DNA from: Micrococcales bacterium
GTDB taxonomy: Bacteria > Actinomycetota > Actinomycetes > Actinomycetales > Microbacteriaceae
Length of the DNA stretch: 18,098 nt
Direction: 5' to 3'
Assembly: GCA_947448975.1 (NCBI GenBank)
Contig: CANFPR010000006.1
Coordinates: 1 to 18,098, forward strand
The notes under the pieces were generated by a model. It was given only the letters and a program-made list of their open reading frames with translations. It did not search any database and was not told the DNA's origin. Positions within the stretch are counted from its first letter, which is position 1, and each line of letters opens with the position of its first letter. Below are positions 6,692-14,370 of the stretch, piece by piece. The position numbers and the translations under genes were made by a program.

Positions 6692-9370
6692 CTACGCAAC
6701 GAGGCTTCGCAGAACGTACTGCAGAATGCCGCCATTGCGGAAGTAGTCGGCTTCACCAGGAGTGTCGATGCGAACCACGGCGTCGAATGAGACCGTCGTC
6801 TTGCCCACAGCCGAGTGCGCGCTTGGTCGAGCTGTTACTCGAACGGTCTTTGGGGTCACTCCATCGTTGAGAAGGACCACGTCTTGAATGTCGAAGATCT
6901 CAGTGCCGTCGAGCCCAAGCGATGCAGCGCTCTCTCTGACCGGAAACTGAAGCGGAAGAACACCCATACCGATGAGGTTGCTTCGGTGGATTCGCTCAAA
7001 CGATTCGGTGATTACGGCTTTGACGCCAAGTAGGCTGGTGCCCTTAGCAGCCCAGTCACGAGACGAGCCTGACCCGTATTCTTTACCGGCGAGAATCACT
7101 AGTGGAATTCCGGCTTTTTGGTAACGCTCGGATGCGTCGTAAATGAACACCTGTGGAGCGTCAGCGTCGTTGAAGTCACGAGTGAAGCTACCCTCTACTC
7201 CAGGCAGCAGCTGGTTCTTGAGACGGATGTTCGCGAAGGTGCCGCGAATCATCACTTCGTGGTTACCGCGGCGTGAACCGTAGGAGTTGAAGTCTGCTCG
7301 CGCAACACCGTTGTCGGTCAGGTACTTACCGGCCGGAGAATCTGCCTTAATCGAACCAGCTGGGCTGATGTGGTCGGTGGTAACCGAATCGCCGAGCAAG
7401 GCAAGAACGCGCGCGCCCTCGATGTCGGTAACCGGTGTGGTTTCGAGTTTCATGCCGTCGAAGTAAGGCGGTTTACGAACATAGGTGCTCTTGGCATCCC
7501 ACTCGAAGGTTGCTCCAACTGGTGTTGGCAGAGACTTCCAGCGTTCATCCCCGTCAAAGACCCCAGCGTATTGAGTGCGGAACATCTCGCTGTTGATTGA
7601 GCTATCGATGGTCTGCTGTACCTCTTCAGGGGTTGGCCAGATGTCGGCCAAGTAGACCGGGTTGCCTTCAAGATCATCGCCGAGTGACTCAGAGTCGAAA
7701 TCGAAGTTCATTGTTCCGGCAAGCGCGTACGCGATAACGAGTGGCGGTGAAGCCAGATAGTTCATTTTTACGTCTGGGTTGATGCGCCCTTCAAAGTTTC
7801 TATTTCCAGAAAGAACGGCAGTAACCGCCAAGTCGTTCTCGTTAATCGCTGCAGAGATGTTTTCGTCCAACGGGCCCGAGTTGCCAATGCATGTCGTGCA
7901 GCCGTAACCAACCAAGTTGAAGCCCAGATCGTTCAAGGCTTCGGTCAAACCCGCTTTTTCGTAGTAAGAAGTTACGACCTTTGATCCGGGTGCGAGCGAT
8001 GTCTTGACCCAAGGTTTTGCCTTGAGGCCCTTGGCAGATGCCTTAGCCGCTAGCAAACCGGCGGCAAGCATCACCGAAGGGTTGCTGGTGTTGGTGCATG
8101 AAGTGATAGAAGCAATGGTTACGTGACCGTTGTCAACGCTGAAATCTGTGCCTGAAACGCTGGTAGGCAAGGATGCCTCGCTGCTGTAGCTCGGCAACAC
8201 CTCTGCGAACTTCTGCTTTGCTTCGCTGAGTTCGATGCGGTCTTGAGGGCGCTTAGGTCCGGCGATCGAAGGCACGACCGTCGACAGGTCGAGTTCGAGG
8301 TATTCGCTGAAAATTGGCTCGATTTCTGGGTTGTGCCATAGTCCCTGAGCCTTGGTGTAGGCCTCAACTAGAGCAATCTCTTCTTCGGAACGACCGGTGA
8401 TTCTGAGGTAGTCGAGAGTTACCGAGTCGATCGGGAAGATCGCAACCGTGGATCCAAACTCTGGCGACATGTTGCCGATGGTTGCACGGTTTGCGAGGGG
8501 AACAGAAGATACGCCTGCGCCGTAGAACTCAACAAACTTGCCAACGACACCGTGCTTGCGCAACATCTCGGTGATCGTCAAAACAACGTCGGTTGCAGTC
8601 GCACCGGTTGGAATCTTGCCCGTGAGTTTGAAGCCGACAACTCGAGGAATCAACATTGAAACGGGCTGACCGAGCATTGCTGCCTCGGCTTCGATGCCGC
8701 CCACTCCCCAACCCAGAATGCCTAGGCCGTTAACCATGGTTGTGTGTGAGTCCGTGCCGACACAAGAGTCTGGGTAGGCCTGCAGCTCGCCGTTGACTTC
8801 GCGTGTCATTACGGTTCTGGCTAAGAATTCGATGTTGACCTGGTGCACGATTCCGGTGCCAGGTGGAACTACCTTGAAGTCGTCGAACGCAGTCTGCCCC
8901 CAGCGCAAAAATTGGTAACGCTCCGAGTTGCGCTCGTACTCAAGTTCAACGTTGCGCTCGAAGGCATCCTCGCGCCCTGCCACGTCGATCACGACTGAGT
9001 GGTCAATGACCATTTCTGCTGGAGCTAGCGGGTTGATGCGCTTAGGGTCTCCTCCGAGCGCTGCTACGGCCTCTCGCATGGTGGCTAGGTCGACGATGCA
9101 TGGAACGCCGGTGAAGTCTTGCATAATCACGCGGGCCGGGGTGAACTGAATCTCGGTGTCTGGCTCGCTTTGCGGGTTCCAGGCAGCGAGTGCGTTGATG
9201 TGGTCGGCGGTGATGTTTGCGCCGTCTTCGGTGCGCAGTAGGTTCTCGAGCAGCACCTTGAGGCTAAAGGGCAGTCTGGCTGCATTGAGCTTGTCTAGGC
9301 GAAAGTAGCGGTAGCTCTTGTCGCCTACAGACAAGATGTCTGCTGCATTGAAACTGTTCACCTTTGACAC
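6692..9370 (-). CDS. acnA: Aconitate hydratase A
   Basis: 892 aa, the usual length of the AcnA/IRP1 class. It interconverts citrate and isocitrate in the TCA cycle with a [4Fe-4S] cluster. The cluster ligands are C425 ([11 protein letters not shown]) and C491 and C494 ([13 protein letters not shown]). Other hallmarks are [16 protein letters not shown] (81-96), [16 protein letters not shown] (202-217) and, in the C-terminal swivel domain, [10 protein letters not shown] and [16 protein letters not shown]. The start is GTG 9370, preceded by a perfect AAGGAG. It lies 37 bp after the DUF3159 gene and 35 bp before dxs on the same strand. In some bacteria the apo-form binds mRNA, which the sequence cannot show. 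As an Fe-S enzyme it is a plausible client of the sulfur-transfer genes at 978-2323. Confidence 0.97.
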   Translation of the reverse strand: MSKVNSFNAADILSVGDKSYRYFRLDKLNAARLPFSLKVLLENLLRTEDGANITADHINALAAWNPQSEPDTEIQFTPARVIMQDFTGVPCIVDLATMREAVAALGGDPKRINPLAPAEMVIDHSVVIDVAGREDAFERNVELEYERNSERYQFLRWGQTAFDDFKVVPPGTGIVHQVNIEFLARTVMTREVNGELQAYPDSCVGTDSHTTMVNGLGILGWGVGGIEAEAAMLGQPVSMLIPRVVGFKLTGKIPTGATATDVVLTITEMLRKHGVVGKFVEFYGAGVSSVPLANRATIGNMSPEFGSTVAIFPIDSVTLDYLRITGRSEEEIALVEAYTKAQGLWHNPEIEPIFSEYLELDLSTVVPSIAGPKRPQDRIELSEAKQKFAEVLPSYSSEASLPTSVSGTDFSVDNGHVTIASITSCTNTSNPSVMLAAGLLAAKASAKGLKAKPWVKTSLAPGSKVVTSYYEKAGLTEALNDLGFNLVGYGCTTCIGNSGPLDENISAAINENDLAVTAVLSGNRNFEGRINPDVKMNYLASPPLVIAYALAGTMNFDFDSESLGDDLEGNPVYLADIWPTPEEVQQTIDSSINSEMFRTQYAGVFDGDERWKSLPTPVGATFEWDAKSTYVRKPPYFDGMKLETTPVTDIEGARVLALLGDSVTTDHISPAGSIKADSPAGKYLTDNGVARADFNSYGSRRGNHEVMIRGTFANIRLKNQLLPGVEGSFTRDFNDADAPQVFIYDASERYQKAGIPLVILAGKEYGSGSSRDWAAKGTSLLGVKAVITESFERIHRSNLIGMGVLPLQFPVRESAASLGLDGTEIFDIQDVVLLNDGVTPKTVRVTARPSAHSAVGKTTVSFDAVVRIDTPGEADYFRNGGILQYVLRSLVA

Positions 9371-9375
9371 GGATG

Positions 9376-9381
9376 CTCCTT
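9376..9381 (-). promoter_or_regulatory. Ribosome binding site AAGGAG of acnA
   Basis: On the minus strand AAGGAG is followed by 5 bases (CATCC) and then GTG 9370. This is the strongest ribosome site seen in the window and supports a GTG start. Its strength, and the 37-bp gap in front, suggest acnA is translated independently of the upstream DUF3159 gene. Confidence 0.8.
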
Positions 9382-9407
9382 AATTCGGTAACCCGTCAAA
9401 AATACCA

Positions 9408-10064
9408 CTATGCAGAGGGCTTGTGCGCCTTACGCAACAGCAACCAGGTGAAGAAACACCACAGCGCAAAGGTAGGCAAGCCGAGGAGGAATTTCGCTAT
9501 TCCGAGTGCGGCAATGTTGTTGGCGAAATAGAACGGCAGTTGCACACTGAGGCGCAGTATGTAAAGGCCAGACCACATAGCTGTCAGAAGAGCCATCTTG
9601 CGAAATGAAGACTTTTGCTTGCGCCATCCTGGTTCTAATTCCCCCAGCGATTGCAGTAGGTACCCGAACACCGGAAAACCAATCAGAACTGAAAGCCCTA
9701 ATCCGCTTGCCCACAAGCCGTTCACCCAGAGGTCTTTTACGAAGAAATCTCCTGCGCCACCGCGAAGGGCCAGCCAAGCGGCCAAGCCGACGCCGAGAAG
9801 AGCGGCAATGGCATTCATGATCGGCTTACGCCTGATGATGTCTATGGTCAGAAAGATTGTTGTGAACGTAACAGCAACAATCACGCCAGCCGTCACGTTT
9901 GAGGTCAAGGTATAGGTGAACGAAAAGCTAAGCGGCGGAATCGCACTAGACACGACACCCAAAGCCCCGCCGAGGCTCTTGTAGAGCGAACGCACTGTGA
10001 GGCTTAGCTCGCCATCGGCGTCGGTTTCTAGACCGAGCCAGCGGTTGAGCCCTGATTCGCTCAA
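9408..10064 (-). CDS. DUF3159 family integral membrane protein
   Basis: 218 aa with a short cytosolic N-terminus (GLNRWLGLETDADGELSLTVRSLYKSLGG), typical of actinobacterial DUF3159 proteins, and about six hydrophobic helices near residues 33-52, 56-76, 82-100, 116-137, 156-178 and 186-210. Short basic loops such as IIRRKP and GWRKQKSSFRK probably face the cytoplasm. The function is unknown. The start is TTG at 10064 within TTGA, overlapping the DUF3710 stop by 4 bases, with a GAGG a few bases upstream; this is a translational-coupling arrangement. DUF3159 and DUF3710 beside dut and acnA are a recurring actinobacterial neighbourhood, which hints at a shared housekeeping role, but nothing in the protein shows an activity. 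Confidence 0.85.
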   Translation of the reverse strand: MSESGLNRWLGLETDADGELSLTVRSLYKSLGGALGVVSSAIPPLSFSFTYTLTSNVTAGVIVAVTFTTIFLTIDIIRRKPIMNAIAALLGVGLAAWLALRGGAGDFFVKDLWVNGLWASGLGLSVLIGFPVFGYLLQSLGELEPGWRKQKSSFRKMALLTAMWSGLYILRLSVQLPFYFANNIAALGIAKFLLGLPTFALWCFFTWLLLRKAHKPSA

Positions 10065-10648
10065 ATCTGCCTCGGGGGCGCTACGTTGCCCGCCGGCAGC
10101 GCGAGGCTAAGCAGTTCGCGCGGTGGCATCGGGTCGTCTCCTCTATCGACGACTATCGACCGGTACACGGCTTCGATCTCATCGCGGGCAGCTGGGGTTT
10201 CTAGCGCGGCACCAGAGATCGATCCGCGCAGAAACCATCTCGGTCCATCAAGCCCGACGAAGCGCGTGACTTCGGTAAGGCTTGCAGCTTTCTTAGACAC
10301 AGGGCCTGGAGTTACCAAGAGTCCGGTTCCGAGAGACGTTGTTTCTTCAACAACTTGCGCTCCCTGAGCAGCTAAGGTCTGCCCCAGTTGGCTGCGAACT
10401 TCGGGCCAGATCTCCTCAGACCTTGGAGTTGAGAACACCGAAACTTGCAAAGCCGAGTTTGCGATCTCGAGTGTCACTGCCACGAGCCTCTGCGTGTCTG
10501 GCTCGATCTCACCCTTGATAACCAAGTTTGGAATGTTGTTTGGAATCAAAATTCGTCCGAAGTCAATAAAGTTGCTTCGGTCTGCGAAGTTCGAAATGTC
10601 TAGTGGCCCGATGATTGGTACCGGACCGGTGCTGGAGTTGGTGTTCAC
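10061..10648 (-). CDS. DUF3710 family protein
   Basis: 195 aa, soluble. The DUF3710 hallmarks are YIDFG-like NFIDFGRILIP (26-36), ALQVSVFSTPRSEEIWPEVR (66-85) and GPRWFLRGSISGAAL (135-149), with a C-terminal PMPPRELLSLALP. The function is unknown for the family. No signal peptide or membrane helix is seen. The start is GTG 10648, with AAGG about 8 bases upstream. It begins only 2 bp after the dut stop and its own stop overlaps the DUF3159 start by 4 bases, so it is clearly part of one transcript with both. Physical coupling to the membrane protein DUF3159 makes a membrane-associated pair conceivable; this is inference. Confidence 0.88.
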   Translation of the reverse strand: MNTNSSTGPVPIIGPLDISNFADRSNFIDFGRILIPNNIPNLVIKGEIEPDTQRLVAVTLEIANSALQVSVFSTPRSEEIWPEVRSQLGQTLAAQGAQVVEETTSLGTGLLVTPGPVSKKAASLTEVTRFVGLDGPRWFLRGSISGAALETPAARDEIEAVYRSIVVDRGDDPMPPRELLSLALPAGNVAPPRQI

Positions 10649-10650
10649 GA

Positions 10651-11088
10651 CTAGGCCTTACCAGTTGATCCGAAACCAGATTCGCCTCGGTGCGATTCGG
10701 GCAAGCGCTCTACAGAAACGAATCGTGCGCGTGAGACCTGTTGGATTAGCAGCTGGGCAATGCGGTCGCCCACTGCAATCTCAAACGGCTCGGTTGTTGT
10801 GTTGTAGAGAGTGACCATGAGTTCACCCCGGTAACCCGCGTCGATTGTGCCCGGAGTGTTTAGTACCGTGATGCCGTGTTTCAGCGCGAGGCCCGATCGG
10901 GGGTGCACTAACCCGACGTAGCCATCGGGTAATGCTATTGAGACTCCGGTTGTAACCAGAACTCTGCCCATGGCCGGAACAACGGTGTTTTGCGAGCTTC
11001 TGAGGTCTGCCCCTGCGTCGCCAGGGTGTGAGTAGTGCGGAAGCATCCGCTCATCACAGACAACCAATACGTCAACGGAATCACTCAT
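10651..11088 (-). CDS. dut: Deoxyuridine 5'-triphosphate nucleotidohydrolase (dUTPase)
   Basis: 145 aa with all five motifs of trimeric dUTPases: PGDAGADL (22-29), PRSGLALKHG (63-72), GTIDAGYRGEL (80-90) with the catalytic Asp at 83, GDRIAQLLI (107-115) and the glycine-rich C-terminal arm RGESGFGSTG (134-143). It hydrolyses dUTP to dUMP and pyrophosphate, keeping uracil out of DNA and supplying thymidylate synthesis. The start is ATG 11088; no clear ribosome site is present in the 23-bp gap to the divergent DUF3093 gene, so a very short leader or leaderless translation is likely. It appears to be the first gene of the run dut, DUF3710, DUF3159, acnA, dxs. Confidence 0.97.
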   Translation of the reverse strand: MSDSVDVLVVCDERMLPHYSHPGDAGADLRSSQNTVVPAMGRVLVTTGVSIALPDGYVGLVHPRSGLALKHGITVLNTPGTIDAGYRGELMVTLYNTTTEPFEIAVGDRIAQLLIQQVSRARFVSVERLPESHRGESGFGSTGKA

Positions 11089-11099
11089 GGCATAGAGCG

Positions 11100-11105
11100 T
11101 AATCT
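11100..11105 (+). promoter_or_regulatory. Candidate -10 element of DUF3093 (leaderless) in the dut/DUF3093 gap
   Basis: TAATCT fits TAnnnT and lies 6 bases before ATG 11112, so transcription would begin at or next to the A of the start codon. No ribosome site lies between. A minus-strand TAGATT (11106-11101) overlaps it and could serve dut. No convincing -35 is seen for either direction. Confidence 0.4.
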
Positions 11106-11111
11106 AGAAAC

Positions 11112-11582
11112 ATGCATACATCAGACAGCGCAACCGTTATCGAGTTCAGCGAGAAGGTCTACCCCTCTGCGTTATCGCTGCTGCCTGCAACACTGCTAAC
11201 TCCGGGTGTGGCACTTGTCGCGTTGCCGTTCATGAATGTGCTGACCTCGTTGCTTCTCGGGCTTGGAACAACGGTTACGGCACTCGCCTTGAGCATTCTT
11301 GGCTCACCCACGGTCCAGCTGACTAAAGGTAAGGGCTCGCGCATTCTGCGAGTTGGCAAGGCTGCAATCGACATTAGTTTCATTACCAAAGCGAAGGTGA
11401 TCGACTCAACTGGCAAGAGAGCGGCTCTAGGTACTGGATTGAGTTCACTTGCATTCGTACGCATACAAACAGGCGTGAAAGAACTAGTTCGCGTTGATAT
11501 CAAGGATGCTTCGGACCCGACGCCCTACTGGATTTTTAGCAGCCGTCGAGGCCTGGAACTGAAAAAACTTCTAGAGGGTTAG
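11112..11582 (+). CDS. DUF3093 family membrane protein
   Basis: 156 aa. Two hydrophobic helices near residues 18-40 and 42-64 are followed by a soluble domain with GSRILRVGKAAIDISFI (75-91) and the family signature DPTPYWIFSSRR (135-146). This is the usual DUF3093 layout; the function is unknown. The gene stands alone on the plus strand between dut and DUF4193, diverging from dut, as is common in actinobacteria. ATG 11112 is the start: it begins the family-typical N-terminus and a -10-like TAATCT sits just upstream, so the mRNA is probably leaderless. Its stop overlaps that of DUF4193 by 4 bases (TTAG), with no room for a separate terminator. Confidence 0.87.
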   Translation: MHTSDSATVIEFSEKVYPSALSLLPATLLTPGVALVALPFMNVLTSLLLGLGTTVTALALSILGSPTVQLTKGKGSRILRVGKAAIDISFITKAKVIDSTGKRAALGTGLSSLAFVRIQTGVKELVRVDIKDASDPTPYWIFSSRRGLELKKLLEG

Positions 11583-11866
11583 CTCTCGCACTCGGTGCAA
11601 ACAGGCCCGGTCTTCTTGTTCTTAGCCAAGAGACTGTGGTGCTTCACGATGAAGCATTCCGAACAGGTGAATTCGTCTTCCTGCGGAGGTAGCACAACAA
11701 CTTCTAGATCTTCAGCAATAACCTCGTGACCGAGAATTCCTTCGCCGTGTTCAGAGTCGTCGATGTCGGGAGAGCTCGCGATCTTTTCGGGGATGCGCTC
11801 CTTGATTGCCTCGAGCGACTCGGTATCGTCGTCGGACTTTCTAGGTGCGTCGTAATCGGTAGCCAT
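11579..11866 (-). CDS. DUF4193 family protein (small acidic zinc-ribbon-like)
   Basis: 95 aa starting MATDYDAPRK, the conserved N-terminus of actinobacterial DUF4193. The middle is strongly acidic, and the C-terminus has two CxxC pairs (C68/C71 in FTCSEC and C90/C93 in PVCTEC) with KHHSLLAKNKKTG between, which looks like a small zinc ribbon. The function is unknown; in the synteny of actinobacteria it commonly lies near dut and sepH, and a nucleic-acid or transcription-linked role is a guess from the ribbon. ATG 11866 follows AAAGG at 11872-11876. The frame stays open to 11947, but the extra 27 codons are basic, unrelated to the family, and upstream of the ribosome site. Confidence 0.88.
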   Translation of the reverse strand: MATDYDAPRKSDDDTESLEAIKERIPEKIASSPDIDDSEHGEGILGHEVIAEDLEVVVLPPQEDEFTCSECFIVKHHSLLAKNKKTGPVCTECES

Positions 11867-11871
11867 GCCAA

Positions 11872-11876
11872 CCTTT
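11872..11876 (-). promoter_or_regulatory. Ribosome binding site AAAGG of the DUF4193 gene
   Basis: AAAGG on the minus strand ends 5 bases before ATG 11866 and decides the start over the longer open frame. Confidence 0.6.
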
Positions 11877-11950
11877 CGTTTCGCTCGATGTCTAAGCGCG
11901 CATAGTTTCACCCATAACATGCGATAAAGCAAATACATACACGGCATTTC

Positions 11951-11981
11951 TTTTGAGTTCTCAAGAAACGCTCAAAAAACC
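11951..11981. repeat. Nested inverted and 11-bp tandem repeats between DUF4193 and sepH
   Basis: In the 192-bp intergenic region, TTTTGAG (11951-11957) and CTCAAAA (11971-11977) form a perfect 7-bp inverted repeat. TTGAG-TT-CTCAA (11953-11964) is a second, tighter inverted pair. CTCAAGAAACG (11960-11970) and CTCAAAAAACC (11971-11981) are direct neighbours agreeing at 9 of 11 positions, one helical turn apart. The layout looks like three half-sites for a DNA-binding protein near the start points of two divergent genes. It may also be a weak hairpin. No match to a known operator is claimed. Confidence 0.4.
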
Positions 11982-12048
11982 GACTTTCGGCACACCGAAG
12001 AAATTGCTCAGCATTACCGCGTTGCGCTGGCAAACTAGGGGCAGAACT

Positions 12049-12053
12049 GGAGG
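12049..12053 (+). promoter_or_regulatory. Ribosome binding site GGAGG of sepH
   Basis: GGAGG followed by 5 bases and ATG 12059: an ideal site that fixes the sepH start and suggests efficient translation. Confidence 0.75.
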
Positions 12054-12058
12054 TTCAG

Positions 12059-13222
12059 ATGCGCGACCTAAGGCTGGTTACCAGCGACGAGAACGGCATT
12101 ACTTTAGAAAGTCTCGATGGCGAGAAGTTCAAACTTCAAGTTGACGATGCGGTCAAGGCTGCTGTACGCGCATCGGGCGCAAAGCCTGAGGGAGCGTCAC
12201 AGCTAACCCCCCGCGACATCCAAGACCTAGTGCGTTCAGGTCTAACCATTGACGAGATCGTCGCGCAATCTGGCGCTGATGCGCATTTCGTAGAAACTTT
12301 TGCGCTGCCGGTACTCGATGAGCTTGAACACATGGTTGCGAGCGCGAGAAGTGTCAGACTCACCATTCCTGGCGACCGCTTCAGCGATGATAGCCAAATT
12401 GAGTTTGGCGAACTTGTCGATCGCAGACTCACCGACAACGGGGCTACGCAAATCACCTGGTCTAGCAAGCGTGGTGAGTCAGCCATTTGGCTGGTAAGCG
12501 TTGCCTTCGAACTTGGCGGTAACTTTGGTGTGGCCGCATGGCTGTTTGATCCACGCAAGGTTGAACTAACCGCAGAAGACGAAACCGCTAGCGCACTTTC
12601 TGTTCTAGACGGCAACCCAGGTCCGTTACCTAAGTCTCGGTTCGCTACCGAGCCACCTGCAGCCTTCCGCAAGCCTCAGCAAAGCGAAAAACCAGCCTCT
12701 GCGCCGGCGAGCAAGCCTACAGTTGCTCCGGTTATTGACATCGCTGCAGCCAGGGATGCCCAGGCTGAAGCCCCGGTCGAGCAAACTGCAGTGGAACCAG
12801 AGCCCCAAGAAGATGCACCTCTGGCAGAAATTAGCCCAGCCGAGCCAGTGGTGATGAACGTAACCACACTTCAGTTCAAAGCGGAGCCGGTCGAGACTAC
12901 ATCTGGACCAGAAGAAAACGCGATCGAAGCCGAACCAGAGTCAGAACCCACAGAGACTGTCGATTACCTAGAGGTCGTCGAAATCGCGGAGGTGCTTGAG
13001 GTTGATGAACTACAAGATGCAACGACGACCATCGACATCGTCGATGAGCCAGCTATAGAAGATATTCCTGCCGTAGACATTTCGGCTGATTCATCAACCG
13101 AAGACGTCTCCGAGCCGACTGAACCACCAACATCTACCGGCTCAATAGGCCTGCCGAAAAAAGGGCGGGCATCTATGCCAACCTGGGATGAAATCGTCTT
13201 CGGCACTAAAACTGACGACTAG
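12059..13222 (+). CDS. sepH: Cell division regulator SepH (DUF3071)
   Basis: 387 aa. The N-terminal DUF3071 domain (1-170) begins MRDLRLVTSDENGITLES and contains a helix-turn-helix-like region at about 49-90 (LTPRDIQDLVRSGLTIDEIV). A long, acidic, Pro/Ala/Glu-rich and probably disordered linker runs from about 175 to 365. The extreme C-terminus carries the conserved KKGRASMPTWDEIVFG (367-382). In Streptomyces and mycobacteria SepH binds FtsZ and promotes Z-ring assembly, with both the DUF3071 domain and the C-terminus conserved; the same role is expected here. A GGAGG site precedes ATG 12059. The gene ends 3 bp from a convergent phosphatase gene. Linker composition differs from its neighbours but codon use does not look foreign. 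Confidence 0.92.
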   Translation: MRDLRLVTSDENGITLESLDGEKFKLQVDDAVKAAVRASGAKPEGASQLTPRDIQDLVRSGLTIDEIVAQSGADAHFVETFALPVLDELEHMVASARSVRLTIPGDRFSDDSQIEFGELVDRRLTDNGATQITWSSKRGESAIWLVSVAFELGGNFGVAAWLFDPRKVELTAEDETASALSVLDGNPGPLPKSRFATEPPAAFRKPQQSEKPASAPASKPTVAPVIDIAAARDAQAEAPVEQTAVEPEPQEDAPLAEISPAEPVVMNVTTLQFKAEPVETTSGPEENAIEAEPESEPTETVDYLEVVEIAEVLEVDELQDATTTIDIVDEPAIEDIPAVDISADSSTEDVSEPTEPPTSTGSIGLPKKGRASMPTWDEIVFGTKTDD

Positions 13223-13225
13223 CTC

Positions 13226-14332
13226 TTAAAAACCTGCGGTAATCAGAGGAATTCGAGTTTCTCGATCGGTCAGTGATCCGTGGTGACCAATCATGCGCAT
13301 CGATGAAGGCTTGGCCGTTCTGCGGTCGTAGAAAGCAATTGCATCTTTAGCTAGAAGAACCAAATCTGGAATCGCGCGATCAGTTGCTGGGGTTCCCTGC
13401 CATCCCGACTCAACCAGTTCAGGCCAGGTGCAAACATAAGCAGTAGTTCCAAGCTCAGTCGAAAGAGCGTGCTGCAGTTTTTCGGTAGAAGAAGAATCCC
13501 TCAGATAAATATAGGCGCAGCGCGTGTCGCCTGCTGTTATGAAACTCGCACCCTTCAAACTATCAAGCTGTTCTAGGTAAACGTGATTCGTTGGCTCAAT
13601 GTCAACCATGCCGTGATCTGCGGTCACTATTACGCCAGTTGAGCTGGCAAAACCCGCGTTGGCATATGCAGAATCGAGGGCTTCGAGTTGCGCAATCCAG
13701 GCATCAGACGCGCACCCGAAGCGGTGCCCAGCTTGATCGAGTTCTGGCACATAAACATAGATGACTGCACCGGCTGTCTTTGACAAACCTGCCGCCCTAA
13801 CCAGGCGGTTAGCAAGATCGTCTTCACCCACAAATCGAGCGGTCGGCATGGTGAGTTTTGTAAAACCTGATCTCTCGTAAAGGGCAGGCGACACCACCGT
13901 GATGTCGTGCCCCTCCGAAAAGGTGTTGTAACTTTTCCAGTCCGCCGGGTTTGATTTGGTCTGTTCCCAACCAGACAGCAGATTGGTTGAGACGGAGTCT
14001 CCCTTATCAACCACGTTGTAGCCGATCAAGCCGTGCGACCCAGCTCGCAAGCCGGTGGCAAGTGTGACGAGGCCAAGAACAGTTGTGCTTGGGCATTCTG
14101 AGCGCAGGCTTTTTGGGTTCGTCTTCCAAACCCTCATAAGATTCGGCGCGTGACCCGCGAAATCTTCCAAATTATGAACGCCGAGACCGTCAACCAAAAT
14201 AACGACGGCTGATTTAACCGTGCGAAGGGAAAGCCCGTTTGGTTGCCCCTTAGTTGCTGCGATGGCACTTGCCAACACAAGGCTCAATCTCCCGACATCC
14301 TTGGGAGCCGCAGGTATCCTCGTATTCGTCAT
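13226..14332 (-). CDS. Alkaline phosphatase-superfamily protein (nucleotide pyrophosphatase/phosphodiesterase-like)
   Basis: 368 aa from ATG 14332. The metal-binding and catalytic residues of the NPP-type alkaline phosphatase superfamily are all in place: D48 in VILVDGLG, the likely nucleophile T84 in [16 protein letters not shown]199 and H203 in [11 protein letters not shown]239 and H240 in TADHGMVD, and the final His in [10 protein letters not shown] (349-358). Two metal ions, usually zinc, are expected. No signal peptide or membrane helix is seen, so it should be cytoplasmic, unlike most secreted NPPs; the substrate is unknown, probably a phosphodiester or phosphomonoester. The frame extends to 14392 but the extra residues enter parC. 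It diverges from parC across 38 bp and converges on sepH. No clear ribosome site is present, so a short leader or leaderless message is possible. Confidence 0.88.
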   Translation of the reverse strand: MTNTRIPAAPKDVGRLSLVLASAIAATKGQPNGLSLRTVKSAVVILVDGLGVHNLEDFAGHAPNLMRVWKTNPKSLRSECPSTTVLGLVTLATGLRAGSHGLIGYNVVDKGDSVSTNLLSGWEQTKSNPADWKSYNTFSEGHDITVVSPALYERSGFTKLTMPTARFVGEDDLANRLVRAAGLSKTAGAVIYVYVPELDQAGHRFGCASDAWIAQLEALDSAYANAGFASSTGVIVTADHGMVDIEPTNHVYLEQLDSLKGASFITAGDTRCAYIYLRDSSSTEKLQHALSTELGTTAYVCTWPELVESGWQGTPATDRAIPDLVLLAKDAIAFYDRRTAKPSSMRMIGHHGSLTDRETRIPLITAGF

Positions 14333-14343
14333 CACAGCAAGTT

Positions 14344-14356
14344 TGCCACAGTGGCA
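14344..14356. promoter_or_regulatory. 13-bp palindrome in the phosphatase/parC divergent gap
   Basis: TGCCAC-A-GTGGCA is a perfect 6-bp inverted repeat around a single base, in the middle of the 38-bp gap between the divergent starts at 14332 and 14371. In such a short gap it must overlap one or both promoters, so it is a candidate operator. On the minus strand the right-hand half leads into CAAACT, a poor -10-like sequence whose predicted start would fall on the phosphatase ATG. The palindrome is seen; the function is inferred. Confidence 0.45.
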
Positions 14357-14370
14357 TTTTCGAAAGCACA

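Noticed and set aside
11867-11947. N-terminal extension of DUF4193 by 27 codons.
   Set aside because: The extension is upstream of the AAAGG site, basic and hydrophobic unlike the family, and the conserved N-terminus starts at 11866.
12136-12672. Long open frame (178 codons) antisense to sepH.
   Set aside because: Ser/Thr/Ala-rich low-complexity translation that mirrors sepH codon bias; no ribosome site and no recognisable family.
14254-14370. Upstream extension of parC.
   Set aside because: It runs antisense into the start of the phosphatase gene, and the ParC family N-terminus begins close to [16 protein letters not shown].
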